Shown here in pieces: positions 8,943-18,095 of a DNA stretch of 64,000 nucleotides. Origin of the DNA: Sphingomonas sp. Y57. GTDB taxonomy: Bacteria; Pseudomonadota; Alphaproteobacteria; Sphingomonadales; Sphingomonadaceae. Each line of letters opens with the position of its first letter. The first letter of the stretch is position 1. The translations under genes were made by a program, and so were the position numbers. The stretch covers positions 1 to 64,000 of the forward strand of contig NZ_LDES01000092.1 in the NCBI RefSeq assembly GCF_001015195.1, written 5' to 3'. A model generated the notes under the pieces. That model was not told the origin of the DNA. It saw only the letters and a list, made by a program, of their open reading frames with translations, and ran no database searches.

Positions 8943-10340
8943 TCAGCGCTGCGGCACGATCGTGAGCCGCACCAGCTCGCCCACGTCCTCAAGCGTATCG
9001 AGACGGTCGACCGCATCGACGATCGCATCCACGCGCGAGCTATCGAGCACTTCGCCCGCCAGTCGACGGAACGTGTCGCGCACCTCGTCATCGGTGAACG
9101 GATTACCGGGTTCGCCCTTCGGCTCGTCGACCGCGCCATGGAGCACTTCGCCGTTGGCGAGGTGGATCGTCACCTCATTGAGCGACTTCCCATTTTCGAG
9201 CCACATCTGGTCGGCGACCGGATTGAACTCGAGCTCCACCTTGCGAGCCAGCTTGCGGCTGACTTCGGACTTGAGCGCGGCATCGTCACACCAGCGAGGT
9301 CCGGGCAGGACGCCCTGGAGCATCTGCGCGATGCACCATTGGGTCGAGAACTGCGCATCGACCGGCCCGAAGGGATCCGGGTCCGACAACCGCTTCGTTA
9401 TCCATTCGCCACCGCGCACGACGACGCGCTGCACGGCCTCGGGGTCGATCGTACGGCCGCCGATCGCCTGCTTCGCCGCATCGCAGGCGCCGAAGATCAG
9501 GTAGCAGGCGGAATAGGCCTTGAACGCGGTGGTAAGGACATCCCAGCGTTCGCCGAGCCCTTCCACCATCTTCTCCGGCTCCTGCTTGTCGGCGCCGTGA
9601 AGGACGAAGTAGCTTTCCGGACCATCGAAGATGTTCGACGGCTGCAGCATCCGCAATTCCTCGCGGGCGGCCAGCGCCGACGTGACGCCGACCATGGCGC
9701 TCCAGCCCCAAGCCATCTTCACCTCGCGCATCGGGCGCGTGCCCGGCCCGAGGTACTTCCATGCCGACGGCACCACCGAATAGACACCGGTGATACCGAG
9801 CGTGCTCAGCATGTGGTCGCTATCGAAACCCAGCAGCTTGCCGGCGACCGAAGAGGCGCAGAACGCCTGGTTGCCGAGCCCCCACACCTGCTTGAACCGC
9901 TCCGGGCTCGGCTGGGTGGAGAGCGCGATGCGCCCTCCCACCTCATAGGCCAGCACCAGCGAGGTGAGGAAATCCCGCCCCGAGGAGCCGAGCGCCTGTC
10001 CAACCGCCAGACCGGCGGAAACACCGGCATTGCCCGGATGGATCAGCGCCCAGTGCAACGTATCGTCATAGTCGAGCGCCGTCGCGAAGCTGCTGTTGAC
10101 GTAGGTCGCGGCCGGGATCGAGAGACGGCGGCCATCATAGATGGCATTGGCCTGGTCGCCCCCGCCACCCATTTGGGTGGCGAGGCCGGCATATTTGGGA
10201 CCGAGTGGGGTCTGTGCTCCCGCCAGCGCCTTGCCGATGATGTTCAAGGTCAGCAGCTTGAGCTTTTCCACCACCTCCCGCGGGAGGTCTTCGAACCGGA
10301 GACCCGCCGCGAAATCGGCCAATATGCGTGTTGAACTCAT
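8943..10340 (-). CDS. MmgE/PrpD-family protein
   Basis: A 465-residue member of the family that contains 2-methylcitrate dehydratase and cis-aconitate decarboxylase. Supporting stretches are LLTLNIIGKALAGAQTPLG, the YVNSSFATALDYDDTLHWALIHPGN core (Asp and His pairs), a conserved SDHMLSTLGITGVYS helix and the KAYSACYLIFGACDAAKQ region with the usual K-Y-A/S-C motif. Roles include dehydration, decarboxylation or epimerisation of di- and tricarboxylic acids. Start 10340 has GAGGATTTC upstream. It opens the enzymatic part of the minus-strand operon, 18 bases after the TonB receptor. Confidence 0.88.
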   Translation of the reverse strand: MSSTRILADFAAGLRFEDLPREVVEKLKLLTLNIIGKALAGAQTPLGPKYAGLATQMGGGGDQANAIYDGRRLSIPAATYVNSSFATALDYDDTLHWALIHPGNAGVSAGLAVGQALGSSGRDFLTSLVLAYEVGGRIALSTQPSPERFKQVWGLGNQAFCASSVAGKLLGFDSDHMLSTLGITGVYSVVPSAWKYLGPGTRPMREVKMAWGWSAMVGVTSALAAREELRMLQPSNIFDGPESYFVLHGADKQEPEKMVEGLGERWDVLTTAFKAYSACYLIFGACDAAKQAIGGRTIDPEAVQRVVVRGGEWITKRLSDPDPFGPVDAQFSTQWCIAQMLQGVLPGPRWCDDAALKSEVSRKLARKVELEFNPVADQMWLENGKSLNEVTIHLANGEVLHGAVDEPKGEPGNPFTDDEVRDTFRRLAGEVLDSSRVDAIVDAVDRLDTLEDVGELVRLTIVPQR

Positions 10341-10358
10341 GAAATCCTCACAGTCTGC

Positions 10359-12869
10359 TTAGAAACGGAAGAGGGCTTCGGCACCCAGCTGGCGTCGGGC
10401 ATAGGGATTGATGAACGCACCGCCCGCCTCCGGAGCGGAGATAACCTCGGTCACCGTCTTCGTATTGAAGATGTTACGACCGAAGATGGCGAGGGACCAA
10501 GGACCGGATTCGATGGCGATACGGCCGTTCACGATGTTGAAGCCGTCACGCCGGCTCTTCGAGAAATCGGCACCGATCACGCTGACGTCGTTCTGGAAGG
10601 TATGGAACCAGGTCGGCCCCGTGCGGGTGAAATCGAAGTGGACCGTCGCATCGAGGCTGTTGGTGATGGGCGCCTTATAGGTGGTGCCCAGCGTCAGCGT
10701 GTAATCCGGCGCATTGGGAACCTTGTTGCCCACCGTGACGGGCCGGCTGCGATTCTCCTTGATCTTGCTATCGATCAGCGAGAGCGCGCCGTTGAACGAA
10801 AGGCCACGGGTCGGATTGACGGTCAGCCCAAGGTCGACGCCCTTGATTTCGGCCCGTTCGATGGTGGTCACCGCACGCAGAAGCCCGAACTGACCAACCA
10901 GGAACTCGAAGAACTGCATATTCTTGACGCGGTTGCGGTAGGCTTCGATGTCAAAGCTCACCAGACCGTTGAGCAAGTTGCCCTTGATACCGATCTCGGC
11001 CGCCTTCGAGACTTCCGCCGGATAGGCATCATTGACGATCAGGTTTGTCCCCAGCGGGGTGTTGAAGAAGGTCTGGACAAGTTCCGAAGCGCCGAGGCTG
11101 TTGAAGCCGCCGCTCTTGAAGCCGATGCCGTAGCTGCCGAACATCGTGATGTCGGGAGTCATCTTCCAGCGCAGCGTGGCCTTCGGCTGGAACTTGTTGA
11201 ACTTCTGCGAACGCTTGGGGATCGAGGTCCGGAAACCGATCGGGTTGCCGGCGGCATCGAACATCACGAGCGCGGCGTTGAGCGGATAGCCGCCGGTGTA
11301 GCCACCGGTAGCGGCATCGGGCGCGATCTCCACGAAACGCGAGCGGAGGTTCGGCGGCACCAGGTTGGTGACCGCGCGACGCTCGCTGTCGTAGCGGAGC
11401 GCGATGCTGGCTTCGACAGTGGGCACGACGTCATAGGCGAGTTGGCCGAAGCCCGCGATATCGCGATTGCGATAGCGATCCCACTGCAGCGAATCGACCA
11501 GCTCGTTGATGACGGTATGCGGCAGGGCGGGACGCCCATCATCCACATATTGACCGACGGAGATCGAGCGGTTTTCACGGACATAATATCCGCCGATCAT
11601 CCAGCGCAGGCGCTGCGACGCGGGCGAGGACAGTCGCGCCTCGAAGCTGATGTCACGCTGCGAGCGCTCCTGATATTGATAGCCGTCGCAGGTGCTCGGG
11701 CCATAAGGCAGGAGGACGCTGGTCTCCGGAGTCGTTCCGATGACGCCCGGCGCGCCGGTCTGCAGACCGGAAGCGTTCAGCTCGGCGATGGTGCGCCGGC
11801 ACGAGGGCTCGTTGAAGTAAAGGCCGGAACTCCCGCTGGTGCCGTCGCCGATCAGGCTCTGCTTGATGTTGCTGTACAGACCCCAGACGGTGAGGGCTGC
11901 CCAGTCCATATCGTAATCGGCCTTCAGCGACACCTCGATGGTGCGCTGCGAACTGCTGGAGTCGCGGTTCGAGATGAAGTCGAAGGGATGTTCGTTGACG
12001 TCCTCCCACGCCGCCGGGCCAAGCGCCCCGACGGCGCCGGGAAGCATGAAGGCGACGTTGGTCACGACCGCCGACGCCTTTGTCTTGGCGAAGCGCCCCT
12101 TCAGATCGAGGTTGAGACGGTCGCTGGCTTCGAAAACGGTGCGGCTGTTGATCTCGAAGCTCTTGAAGTTGTCGGCCGGAACGCCGAGCAGCCGGTTCTT
12201 GAAGAAGCCGTCCGTGGTGCGGAAGCTACCGCTCAGCCGGGTCGCGATGCCAGGGGCGATGCCGCCCGAAAGCGCGCCTGAGATGAAGTAGCTGTTGTTC
12301 TCGCCCGCGGTCGCATGCAGCGAGCCGCTCAGCTCCTGGGTCGGCTTCTTGGTGGTGATGATGATCGCGCCGGCCGCTGCGTTGCGGCCATAGACCGCGC
12401 CTTGCGGTCCCTTGGCGATTTCGATCTGCGCGACGTCCTCATATTCGCGGTTGAAACCCCACGGGTTGGGATAAAGGATGCCGTCGATAAGATAAGCGAA
12501 ATTGGCGGTACCATCGCGGGTCGAGCTAAGGCCGCGGATCGTGACCGGGGTATCGCCCGGCTCCACGGCGCCGCTGCTCATCACGACGCCCGGTGTGAGC
12601 AGCGCGAAATCCTCAGCGCGCTGAATATTGGAATCCTGGATGGTCTTGCTGGAAAAAGCGGTGACCGCCACCGGAACATCGCGCAGTAATTCGCCGCGGC
12701 GGCGGGCAGTCACGACAATGTCGGAGCCATTATCTGCAGAAGCGGCCTGGGCGGCCGGAGTATCGGCTGCCTCCTGCGCGAAACCGGGCTGTGCCAGGAG
12801 CGCCGCTGCGATCGCAGCAACACTGCATCGGAAAACGGGACGAACGGACCTGCTTGTAATCTCGATCAT
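10359..12869 (-). CDS. TonB-dependent outer-membrane receptor
   Basis: About 836 residues: a signal peptide (cleavage near PGFAQEA), a TonB-box-like SDIVVTARRR, a plug domain (VPVAVTAFSSKTIQDS, then VTIRGLSSTRDG and the IEIAKGPQGAVYGRNA motif) and a 22-strand barrel ending in the aromatic residue pattern LGAEALFRF. It belongs to the large sphingomonad group used for xenobiotic and plant-compound uptake rather than the siderophore subfamily. I choose ATG 12869 because a strong GGGAGGG lies 6-7 bases upstream. It is the first gene of the minus-strand catabolic operon, so it probably brings that operon's substrate across the outer membrane. Confidence 0.95.
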   Translation of the reverse strand: MIEITSRSVRPVFRCSVAAIAAALLAQPGFAQEAADTPAAQAASADNGSDIVVTARRRGELLRDVPVAVTAFSSKTIQDSNIQRAEDFALLTPGVVMSSGAVEPGDTPVTIRGLSSTRDGTANFAYLIDGILYPNPWGFNREYEDVAQIEIAKGPQGAVYGRNAAAGAIIITTKKPTQELSGSLHATAGENNSYFISGALSGGIAPGIATRLSGSFRTTDGFFKNRLLGVPADNFKSFEINSRTVFEASDRLNLDLKGRFAKTKASAVVTNVAFMLPGAVGALGPAAWEDVNEHPFDFISNRDSSSSQRTIEVSLKADYDMDWAALTVWGLYSNIKQSLIGDGTSGSSGLYFNEPSCRRTIAELNASGLQTGAPGVIGTTPETSVLLPYGPSTCDGYQYQERSQRDISFEARLSSPASQRLRWMIGGYYVRENRSISVGQYVDDGRPALPHTVINELVDSLQWDRYRNRDIAGFGQLAYDVVPTVEASIALRYDSERRAVTNLVPPNLRSRFVEIAPDAATGGYTGGYPLNAALVMFDAAGNPIGFRTSIPKRSQKFNKFQPKATLRWKMTPDITMFGSYGIGFKSGGFNSLGASELVQTFFNTPLGTNLIVNDAYPAEVSKAAEIGIKGNLLNGLVSFDIEAYRNRVKNMQFFEFLVGQFGLLRAVTTIERAEIKGVDLGLTVNPTRGLSFNGALSLIDSKIKENRSRPVTVGNKVPNAPDYTLTLGTTYKAPITNSLDATVHFDFTRTGPTWFHTFQNDVSVIGADFSKSRRDGFNIVNGRIAIESGPWSLAIFGRNIFNTKTVTEVISAPEAGGAFINPYARRQLGAEALFRF

Positions 12870-12957
12870 ATGAACCCTCCCTTTGTAAGCCAAACCGAAT
12901 GAAATTCTTCGGAAACGACATTCCCACCCGGCGCCACACCCCTCTGAGTGCGCCGAA

Positions 12958-12971
12958 TAATGTGTACATTA
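12958..12971. promoter_or_regulatory. inverted repeat TAATGT-GT-ACATTA, candidate GntR operator
   Basis: Six-base perfect arms with a two-base spacer (TAATGTGTACATTA). The T-G-T...A-C-A core is the type of half-site bound by FCD-class GntR regulators. Position between the two divergent operons supports an operator role. No binding evidence is available. Confidence 0.4.
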
Positions 12972-13043
12972 ATTCGTACCTACCCTCGGAGGATTGAGAG
13001 AATCGCGCCACTTGTCAAGCTCCCACGCCGGGACGCGAAAATT

Positions 13044-13055
13044 TTTGTACACAAA
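13044..13055. promoter_or_regulatory. inverted repeat TTTGT-AC-ACAAA, candidate GntR operator
   Basis: Five-base perfect arms around AC (TTTGTACACAAA), 73 bases from the other repeat and sharing its TGT-N2-ACA core. It lies about 65 bases upstream of the start at 13120, consistent with a promoter-proximal operator for the plus-strand operon. Confidence 0.4.
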
Positions 13056-13119
13056 TCGGAATGCATGCTATGCCGACGGGGTACGGATCGCACTTGAAGA
13101 TCAGTGCAAGGAGGGTGAA

Positions 13120-13512
13120 ATGTCATTCGGCAGATATGAGTATCTCATTGATATAGTTACAAAACGATATTTTGACGGCGTGGATAACAAGAATCTGGAC
13201 CAAGTCCTGGATTGCTTTCACGAAGATTCGTTCATTCACGAGGTCACATCCAATACTCGCCACAATGGTCGCGATAACGGTATCCGTAAGATGTTCGTTC
13301 GCCTGATGTCTGACAACGGCCGCATCTGGCATGGGAATTTCGTCCACACTGCAGATACTGATTCGAACGCGATATGTTCTCAGTTTTCGGTCGAAATACA
13401 GCCAAACGGGATGGAGGAGCTTCGCTACGAGAATTGCAACCGCTTCTACCTGGACGGTGACAAATTTCGCGAAGTCTATGTCTATATGTCAGGCGACAAC
13501 CTTCTGAAGTGA
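13120..13512 (+). CDS. SnoaL/NTF2-fold protein, copy 1
   Basis: A 130-residue protein starting at ATG 13120 after AAGGAGGG; a longer in-frame reading from 12994 has no ribosome site. It shows the NTF2-like layout: N-terminal helix with YFDGVDNKNLDQVLDCFHED, then curved sheet, ending in EVYVYMSGDNLL. The next gene is a clear paralog with the same ending. SnoaL-like proteins act as small isomerases, dehydratases or hydrolases, or as binding subunits. Codon use is noticeably more AT-rich than in neighbouring genes, which may mean recent acquisition. It leads the plus-strand arm of the island. Function not determinable. Confidence 0.85.
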   Translation: MSFGRYEYLIDIVTKRYFDGVDNKNLDQVLDCFHEDSFIHEVTSNTRHNGRDNGIRKMFVRLMSDNGRIWHGNFVHTADTDSNAICSQFSVEIQPNGMEELRYENCNRFYLDGDKFREVYVYMSGDNLLK

Positions 13513-13519
13513 GGCTGAT

Positions 13520-13918
13520 ATGCAATATTCAAGTGAACTCACGCGCGAACGCCTGATCAGCTTGGCGCGAGATGAATACTTTGCCAATGTCGATGCGGGC
13601 AATATCGACGCCGCCGTTGCCTGCTTTCATCCGGAAGCCCTGTTCACCGTCCAGACGTCGTTTGCCACGATCACCGGGACCAGCGCGATTCGTGAAATGA
13701 TCGAGCGGCTCGTGACCTCGAATGAAAAGGTCGTGCATCGTGACTTCGTTTTCACCGTCGACGAAGCCAATGGCCGAATCGCAGCATCGTTCACCGTCGA
13801 ACTGACCGGGAAGGACGGCACGAACACTGTCATGCAGAACACCAACTTCTGGCGTGTTCGTGGTGACAAGTTCCAGGAAGTCTACGTGTACATGAGCGGC
13901 AGCAACGTTCTCGGCTGA
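13520..13918 (+). CDS. SnoaL/NTF2-fold protein, copy 2
   Basis: A 132-residue paralog of the preceding gene, seven bases downstream and therefore cotranscribed. Both share YFxxVDxxNxDxxxxCFHxx near the start, a mid-protein HxDFVF/HGNFVH strand and the C-terminal EVYVYMSGxNxL. The pair may form a heteromer or act on successive intermediates. GAGG precedes the ATG. NTF2-fold enzymes often carry an Asp/His pair in the central cavity; FHPEALF and VHRDFVF supply candidates. Specific reaction unknown. Confidence 0.85.
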   Translation: MQYSSELTRERLISLARDEYFANVDAGNIDAAVACFHPEALFTVQTSFATITGTSAIREMIERLVTSNEKVVHRDFVFTVDEANGRIAASFTVELTGKDGTNTVMQNTNFWRVRGDKFQEVYVYMSGSNVLG

Positions 13919-13945
13919 TCCGTCAACCCGACCTTCGGAGTTTCC

Positions 13946-14806
13946 ATGGCCAACCCGATTCTTCGCCGCAAGCTGGCCGCCGGCGAATTCATTTCTGCGC
14001 CCGGCCTTCAGGACATGATCGCCGCCGTCCTGGCGAACGAAGTCGGTTTCGACGTCGTGTACGGATCGGGCTTCTGGTTGACAGCCTCGGCCCATGGGCT
14101 GCCCGATGCGGGCATCGCGACCTACACCCAGATGCTCGATCGCATGGCCACGTTGGTTCGGGTCTCGAACGCGGCCGTCATAGCCGATGGCGACACCGGC
14201 TATGGCGGCCTCCTCAATGTCCATCATACCGTTCGCGGCTATGAGGAAGCGGGGGTGACGGCGATCCAGCTCGAGGATCAGGAATTCCCAAAGAAATGCG
14301 GCCACACGCCGTTCAAGCGGCTGGTGGCCGTCGAGGACATGGTCGAGAAGATCAAAGTCGCCGTCGACGCGAGGCAGAGTGAGGATTTCCTCATCATAGC
14401 CCGCACCGACGCGCGACAGTCCGAAGGTCTGGACGGGGTGCTCCGGCGCCTGGAAGCCTATGACGCGGCCGGTGCCGACATCCTCTTCCCCGAGGCGCTG
14501 ACCAGCGAAGACGAGATGCGGGCGGCCTGCTCCCGCTTCGACAAGCCGATGTTCGCCAACATGTCGAACGGTGGGCTGACCCCCATCCTGTCGGCGGAGA
14601 CCCTGCGCGACATCGGCTATCAGATCGCTATTTTCCCGGCGATGACGTCCCTTGTCGCCGCCGCCGCGATGCGATCCGCTCTCCTTACCCTGAAGAATGA
14701 GGGACGCGGCGATGCTCCCGACCTGCCGATGGTCGACTTCAAGCACTTCTGCTCGCTGATCGGCTTCGAGGATGTCTGGGCGTTCGAACGGAAATGGGCG
14801 CGATGA
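13946..14806 (+). CDS. isocitrate lyase/PEP mutase superfamily C-C lyase (2,3-dimethylmalate or 2-methylisocitrate lyase type)
   Basis: A 286-residue TIM-barrel enzyme. The metal-binding loop ADGDTGYGG, the [12 protein letters not shown] segment with the catalytic Cys, and [15 protein letters not shown] match the oxaloacetate hydrolase, 2-methylisocitrate and 2,3-dimethylmalate lyase branch. The KKCGH Cys argues for retro-aldol C-C cleavage rather than phosphonomutase activity. The stop overlaps the LeuC-like start (ATGA), so the lyase and the hydratase are translationally coupled. The gene pair resembles dimethylmaleate hydratase plus dimethylmalate lyase of nicotinate fermentation, which yields pyruvate and propionate. 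Start 13946 has CGGAG upstream. Confidence 0.88.
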   Translation: MANPILRRKLAAGEFISAPGLQDMIAAVLANEVGFDVVYGSGFWLTASAHGLPDAGIATYTQMLDRMATLVRVSNAAVIADGDTGYGGLLNVHHTVRGYEEAGVTAIQLEDQEFPKKCGHTPFKRLVAVEDMVEKIKVAVDARQSEDFLIIARTDARQSEGLDGVLRRLEAYDAAGADILFPEALTSEDEMRAACSRFDKPMFANMSNGGLTPILSAETLRDIGYQIAIFPAMTSLVAAAAMRSALLTLKNEGRGDAPDLPMVDFKHFCSLIGFEDVWAFERKWAR

Positions 14807-16218
14807 TGGCTGCACCCCGTACCCTGTACGAGAAGATCTGGGACGATCACGTCATCCGGTCCCGCGATGATGGGATCGATCTGATCTGGATCGACCGCCA
14901 TCTGGTGCATGAGGTATCGAGCCCCCAGGCGTTCGAGAGCCTGCGCATGGCGGGACGGAACGTCCGGCGAGGGGACCTCACCTTGGCCATCGCCGATCAC
15001 AACGTGCCGACCGAGAATCGGCATCTGCCGATCGCCGACGTCCACTCGGCCAAACAGGTGGCGTTGCTCGAGCAGAATGCCGCCGAATTCGGCATCGGCC
15101 ACCTGGGGATGACTCATCCCGATCAGGGCATCGTCCATGTGGTAGGTCCGGAACGCGGCTTCACCCTGCCTGGCCTCACGCTCGTTTGCGGCGACAGCCA
15201 TACCGCCACCCATGGCGCGCTGGGCGCGCTGGCCTTCGGCATTGGCACATCCGAGATCGAGCATGTACTGGCCACCCAGTCGCTATGGCTGCGCCGCTCC
15301 AAGACCCTCAGGGTCGAGTTGACCGGCACCTTGGCGCCTGGCGTCTCCGCGAAGGACATCGCCCTGGCCCTGATCGGGCTGATCGGCGCGAACGGCGGCA
15401 CCGGCCATGTCATCGAGTTCGTCGGACCGGCCGTCGCACGGCTCTCCGTCGAAGCGCGCATGACGCTTTGCAACATGGCGATCGAAGCCGGCGCCCGCTC
15501 GGGGCTGATCGCCCCTGACGACGTCACCATTGCTTATGTCGCGTCCCGTCCCGAAGCGCCGACAGGTGAAAGCTGGCATAAGGCCGTCGCCTACTGGCGA
15601 AGCCTCGCGAGCGATCCGGGCTGCCATTATGATCGCAGTGTCGCGATCGATGTCGGCTCCCTGGCTCCCATAGTCAGCTGGGGCGTTTCGCCAGAACAGG
15701 TGATACCCATCGACGGCTGCATTCCGGACGTGGACAATCTGGACGACCCTTCCGATGCCGAAGCCGCCCGCCGGGCGCTAGACTATATGGCTCTGCGGCC
15801 CGATGCACCCATCGAGGGGCTTCCCATCGAAAATGTCTTCATCGGCAGTTGCACCAACAGCCGGATCGAGGATCTTCGTGCGGCCGCACAGATCGCCGAA
15901 GGTCGCAAGGTCGCCGCTAATGTCAGACAGGCGCTTGTCGTCCCGGGGTCGGCGGCCGTGCGCCGCCAGGCCGAAGCCGAGGGTCTCGATCGGATCTTTA
16001 TCGAGGCCGGCTTCTCCTGGCGCGAGCCCGGCTGCTCGATGTGCGTCGGCCTGAATCCCGACAAGGTCCCCCCTGGCGAACGCTGTGCCTCGACGTCGAA
16101 CCGGAACTTTATCGGACGACAGGGCCCCGGCGCCCGCACCCACCTGCTGTCTCCGGCCATGGCGGCGGCGGCGGCGGTGACCGGGCGGCTCGTGGATGTC
16201 CGCAGGATGGTGAACTGA
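14803..16218 (+). CDS. aconitase-superfamily hydratase large subunit (LeuC/DmdA/maleate-hydratase-like)
   Basis: About 471 residues. It has the substrate and cluster motifs of isopropylmalate isomerase-type large subunits: [35 protein letters not shown], and the three [4Fe-4S] ligands, one in [14 protein letters not shown] and two in [11 protein letters not shown]. The reaction is reversible hydration of an unsaturated di- or tricarboxylate. The context (lyase upstream, amidase and CoA genes opposite) argues for a catabolic maleate or alkylmaleate hydratase rather than leucine synthesis. Possible starts are ATG 14794, 14803 or 14806; 14803 gives a four-base overlap with the lyase. Confidence 0.9.
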   Translation: MMAAPRTLYEKIWDDHVIRSRDDGIDLIWIDRHLVHEVSSPQAFESLRMAGRNVRRGDLTLAIADHNVPTENRHLPIADVHSAKQVALLEQNAAEFGIGHLGMTHPDQGIVHVVGPERGFTLPGLTLVCGDSHTATHGALGALAFGIGTSEIEHVLATQSLWLRRSKTLRVELTGTLAPGVSAKDIALALIGLIGANGGTGHVIEFVGPAVARLSVEARMTLCNMAIEAGARSGLIAPDDVTIAYVASRPEAPTGESWHKAVAYWRSLASDPGCHYDRSVAIDVGSLAPIVSWGVSPEQVIPIDGCIPDVDNLDDPSDAEAARRALDYMALRPDAPIEGLPIENVFIGSCTNSRIEDLRAAAQIAEGRKVAANVRQALVVPGSAAVRRQAEAEGLDRIFIEAGFSWREPGCSMCVGLNPDKVPPGERCASTSNRNFIGRQGPGARTHLLSPAMAAAAAVTGRLVDVRRMVN

Positions 16219-16220
16219 CC

Positions 16221-16817
16221 ATGCGACCCTTCACCACGCTGACCGGCATCGCCATTCCGCTCGGTCAGGCCAATATCGACACCGACATCATCATGCCCGC
16301 ACGCTGGCTGAAACATGTCACGCGATCCGGCCTTGGCATCGGCGCGTTCGAAGCGCTGCGGGCGGATCCCGCCAATATCTTCGACAGTCCCCGCAACAAG
16401 GGAGCTCCGATTCTCATCGCGGGCCGCAATTTCGGCTGCGGATCGAGCCGCGAACATGCCTGCTGGGCGCTTGCCGACCTCGGCGTGCGCTGCATCATCG
16501 CTCCGGACTTCGCCGACATCTTCGCCGGCAATGCCGTCAAGAACGGTATCTTGCTGGTCGAGCTGCCCGAGGCGGCAATAGCGCAGTTGCTGCGCGCCGC
16601 CGCCAGCGAAGAGATTACCGTCGATCTGCACGCACAGACCGTGACATCCGCGTCGGTTGCACCTCAGTCCTTCAATATCGACCCCTTCCGCCGGAAATGC
16701 CTGCTCGAGGGGCTGGACGATATCGATCTGACGCTGGCCGAGGCGGATTATATCGACATGTTCGAAGCGAAGCGCGCCGAAACGCGCCCCTGGGCGGAAA
16801 TCCAGGCGCGTCAGTAG
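16221..16817 (+). CDS. aconitase-superfamily hydratase small subunit (LeuD/DmdB-like)
   Basis: A 198-residue swivel-domain subunit, the normal LeuD length. It starts with the family's TTLTGIAIPL and NIDTDIIMPARW, and carries the substrate-specificity and folding loop GRNFGCGSSREHACWAL, then PDFADIFAGNAVKNGIL. It follows the large subunit by two bases and must pair with it. I start at ATG 16221; a longer frame upstream lies inside the large-subunit gene. Together they should hydrate an unsaturated diacid. The substrate is not readable from this subunit. Confidence 0.92.
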   Translation: MRPFTTLTGIAIPLGQANIDTDIIMPARWLKHVTRSGLGIGAFEALRADPANIFDSPRNKGAPILIAGRNFGCGSSREHACWALADLGVRCIIAPDFADIFAGNAVKNGILLVELPEAAIAQLLRAAASEEITVDLHAQTVTSASVAPQSFNIDPFRRKCLLEGLDDIDLTLAEADYIDMFEAKRAETRPWAEIQARQ

Positions 16818-16837
16818 CGAAATACGGGACCGATATC

Positions 16838-17968
16838 ATGACCGAGATCATTGCCGCGGTTCTCCATCGGTCGGGCGACAATCAGCGTCCCTACGCTGAA
16901 CATGCTCCCCTCTCCCTGAGGAAGCTTCGGCTCGAGCCGCCGCGCTTCGGCGAGCTTCTGGTGCGGATCGACGCGGCGGGCCTCTGCCATTCGGACCTGT
17001 CGGTGGTGAATGGCGATCGCCCTCGTCCCATGCCTATGGCGATCGGCCATGAGGCGACGGGCATCGTGGAAGCATTGGGTGACCCCGACGACCCCGGCTT
17101 CGCCGTCGGCGACCGCGTCGTGCTCGCTTTCCTTCCCGCCTGCGGCGAATGTCTGCGCTGCCGATCGAGCGAACCCTATATGTGCTCCACCGGCGCCGCC
17201 GCCAACGGCCGGGGCGAGCTACTGGCTGGTGGGTGCCGGCTCCACGACGGGGACGCGCCGGTCAACCATCACCTCGGCGTATCTGCATTTGCCACCCACG
17301 CCGTCGTGGACCGCCGATCGGCGGTGAAGGTAGATGCCGACCTGCCGCCGGAGATCGCGGCGCTGTTCGGCTGCGCGGTATTGACCGGCGTCGGCGCGGT
17401 GATGAACTCGGCAGCGGTACGCCCCGGTGAAGGCGTGATCATCTATGGCCTTGGGGGCGTTGGTCTCGCCGCCCTGCTGGGGGCGCGTGCGAGCGGCGCG
17501 ACACCGATCCTCGCGATCGATCCGGTCGCCAAGAAGCGCGCCCTGGCTGAAGAATTGGGGGCCATCGGCGCCGCGCCCGACGAAGCGGAAGCCGCGATCG
17601 CCCGGCTCTTCCCGCGCGGTGCGGACGTCGTCGTCGAGGCGGCCGGCAAGGCCGCGGTGCTGAACGCCGCCTATCGATCGGCCCGGCGGGGGGGACGTGT
17701 CGTGACGGTCGGCCTGCCGCACCCCGACGAGAAACTCGAACTGCCTGCGCTCTCGCTCGTCGCCGACGGCAAGACGCTGATGGGATCTTATATGGGATCG
17801 TCCAGCCCTGCACGGGACATTCCGCGTTATGTCGCAATGTGGAAAGCCGGGCTGTTGCCGGTAGAGCGCCTGCTGGGTTCGATCCATCGGCTCGACGAGA
17901 TCAATTCGCTCCTCGATCAGCTCGAGGATGGCAACGCCGTGCGCATGATCATGAAGCCTTGGGGATAG
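16838..17968 (+). CDS. zinc-dependent MDR alcohol dehydrogenase
   Basis: A 376-residue medium-chain dehydrogenase. The catalytic zinc site is seen in GLCHSDLSVVNG and GHEATGIV. The structural zinc site is the four-Cys string in ACGECLRCRSSEPYMC. The NAD(P) site is YGLGGVGLAALLGARASG. It resembles the class III/formaldehyde-type branch. It lies 20 bases after the LeuD-like gene, hence the last gene of the plus-strand operon, and may oxidise an alcohol or reduce an aldehyde arising in the same pathway. Start at ATG 16838; the ribosome site is weak. Confidence 0.9.
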   Translation: MTEIIAAVLHRSGDNQRPYAEHAPLSLRKLRLEPPRFGELLVRIDAAGLCHSDLSVVNGDRPRPMPMAIGHEATGIVEALGDPDDPGFAVGDRVVLAFLPACGECLRCRSSEPYMCSTGAAANGRGELLAGGCRLHDGDAPVNHHLGVSAFATHAVVDRRSAVKVDADLPPEIAALFGCAVLTGVGAVMNSAAVRPGEGVIIYGLGGVGLAALLGARASGATPILAIDPVAKKRALAEELGAIGAAPDEAEAAIARLFPRGADVVVEAAGKAAVLNAAYRSARRGGRVVTVGLPHPDEKLELPALSLVADGKTLMGSYMGSSSPARDIPRYVAMWKAGLLPVERLLGSIHRLDEINSLLDQLEDGNAVRMIMKPWG

Positions 17969-18095
17969 GCGCGTACCCCGAGCGGTGCCGGCGGCGCATG
18001 CAGGCCGGTACTCATCCGATCGTGTCTTCCCGGCGCCCTTTACTGGGTTTCGTATCCCACGCCTGATGTCGTTCGTGATCGGTGGATGCGAGCTA

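Larger units (their letters stand above)
12870..13119. promoter_or_regulatory. divergent promoter region of the catabolic island
   Basis: This 250-base intergenic region separates the TonB receptor operon (minus) from the NTF2/lyase operon (plus). It is AT-richer than its surroundings and contains two short inverted repeats with a shared TGT-N2-ACA core, annotated separately. It is the natural place for coordinate control of both arms by the GntR regulator encoded at 188-829. Confidence 0.6.

Noticed and set aside
6391-9504. 1037-codon plus-strand open frame
   Set aside because: It lies antisense to HyuA, the HMG-CoA-lyase-type gene and the permease, is rich in Arg, Asp, Gln and His as expected for antisense of high-GC genes, and has no recognisable domain.
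10602-12281. 559-codon plus-strand open frame
   Set aside because: Antisense to the TonB receptor and compositionally typical of a shadow frame.
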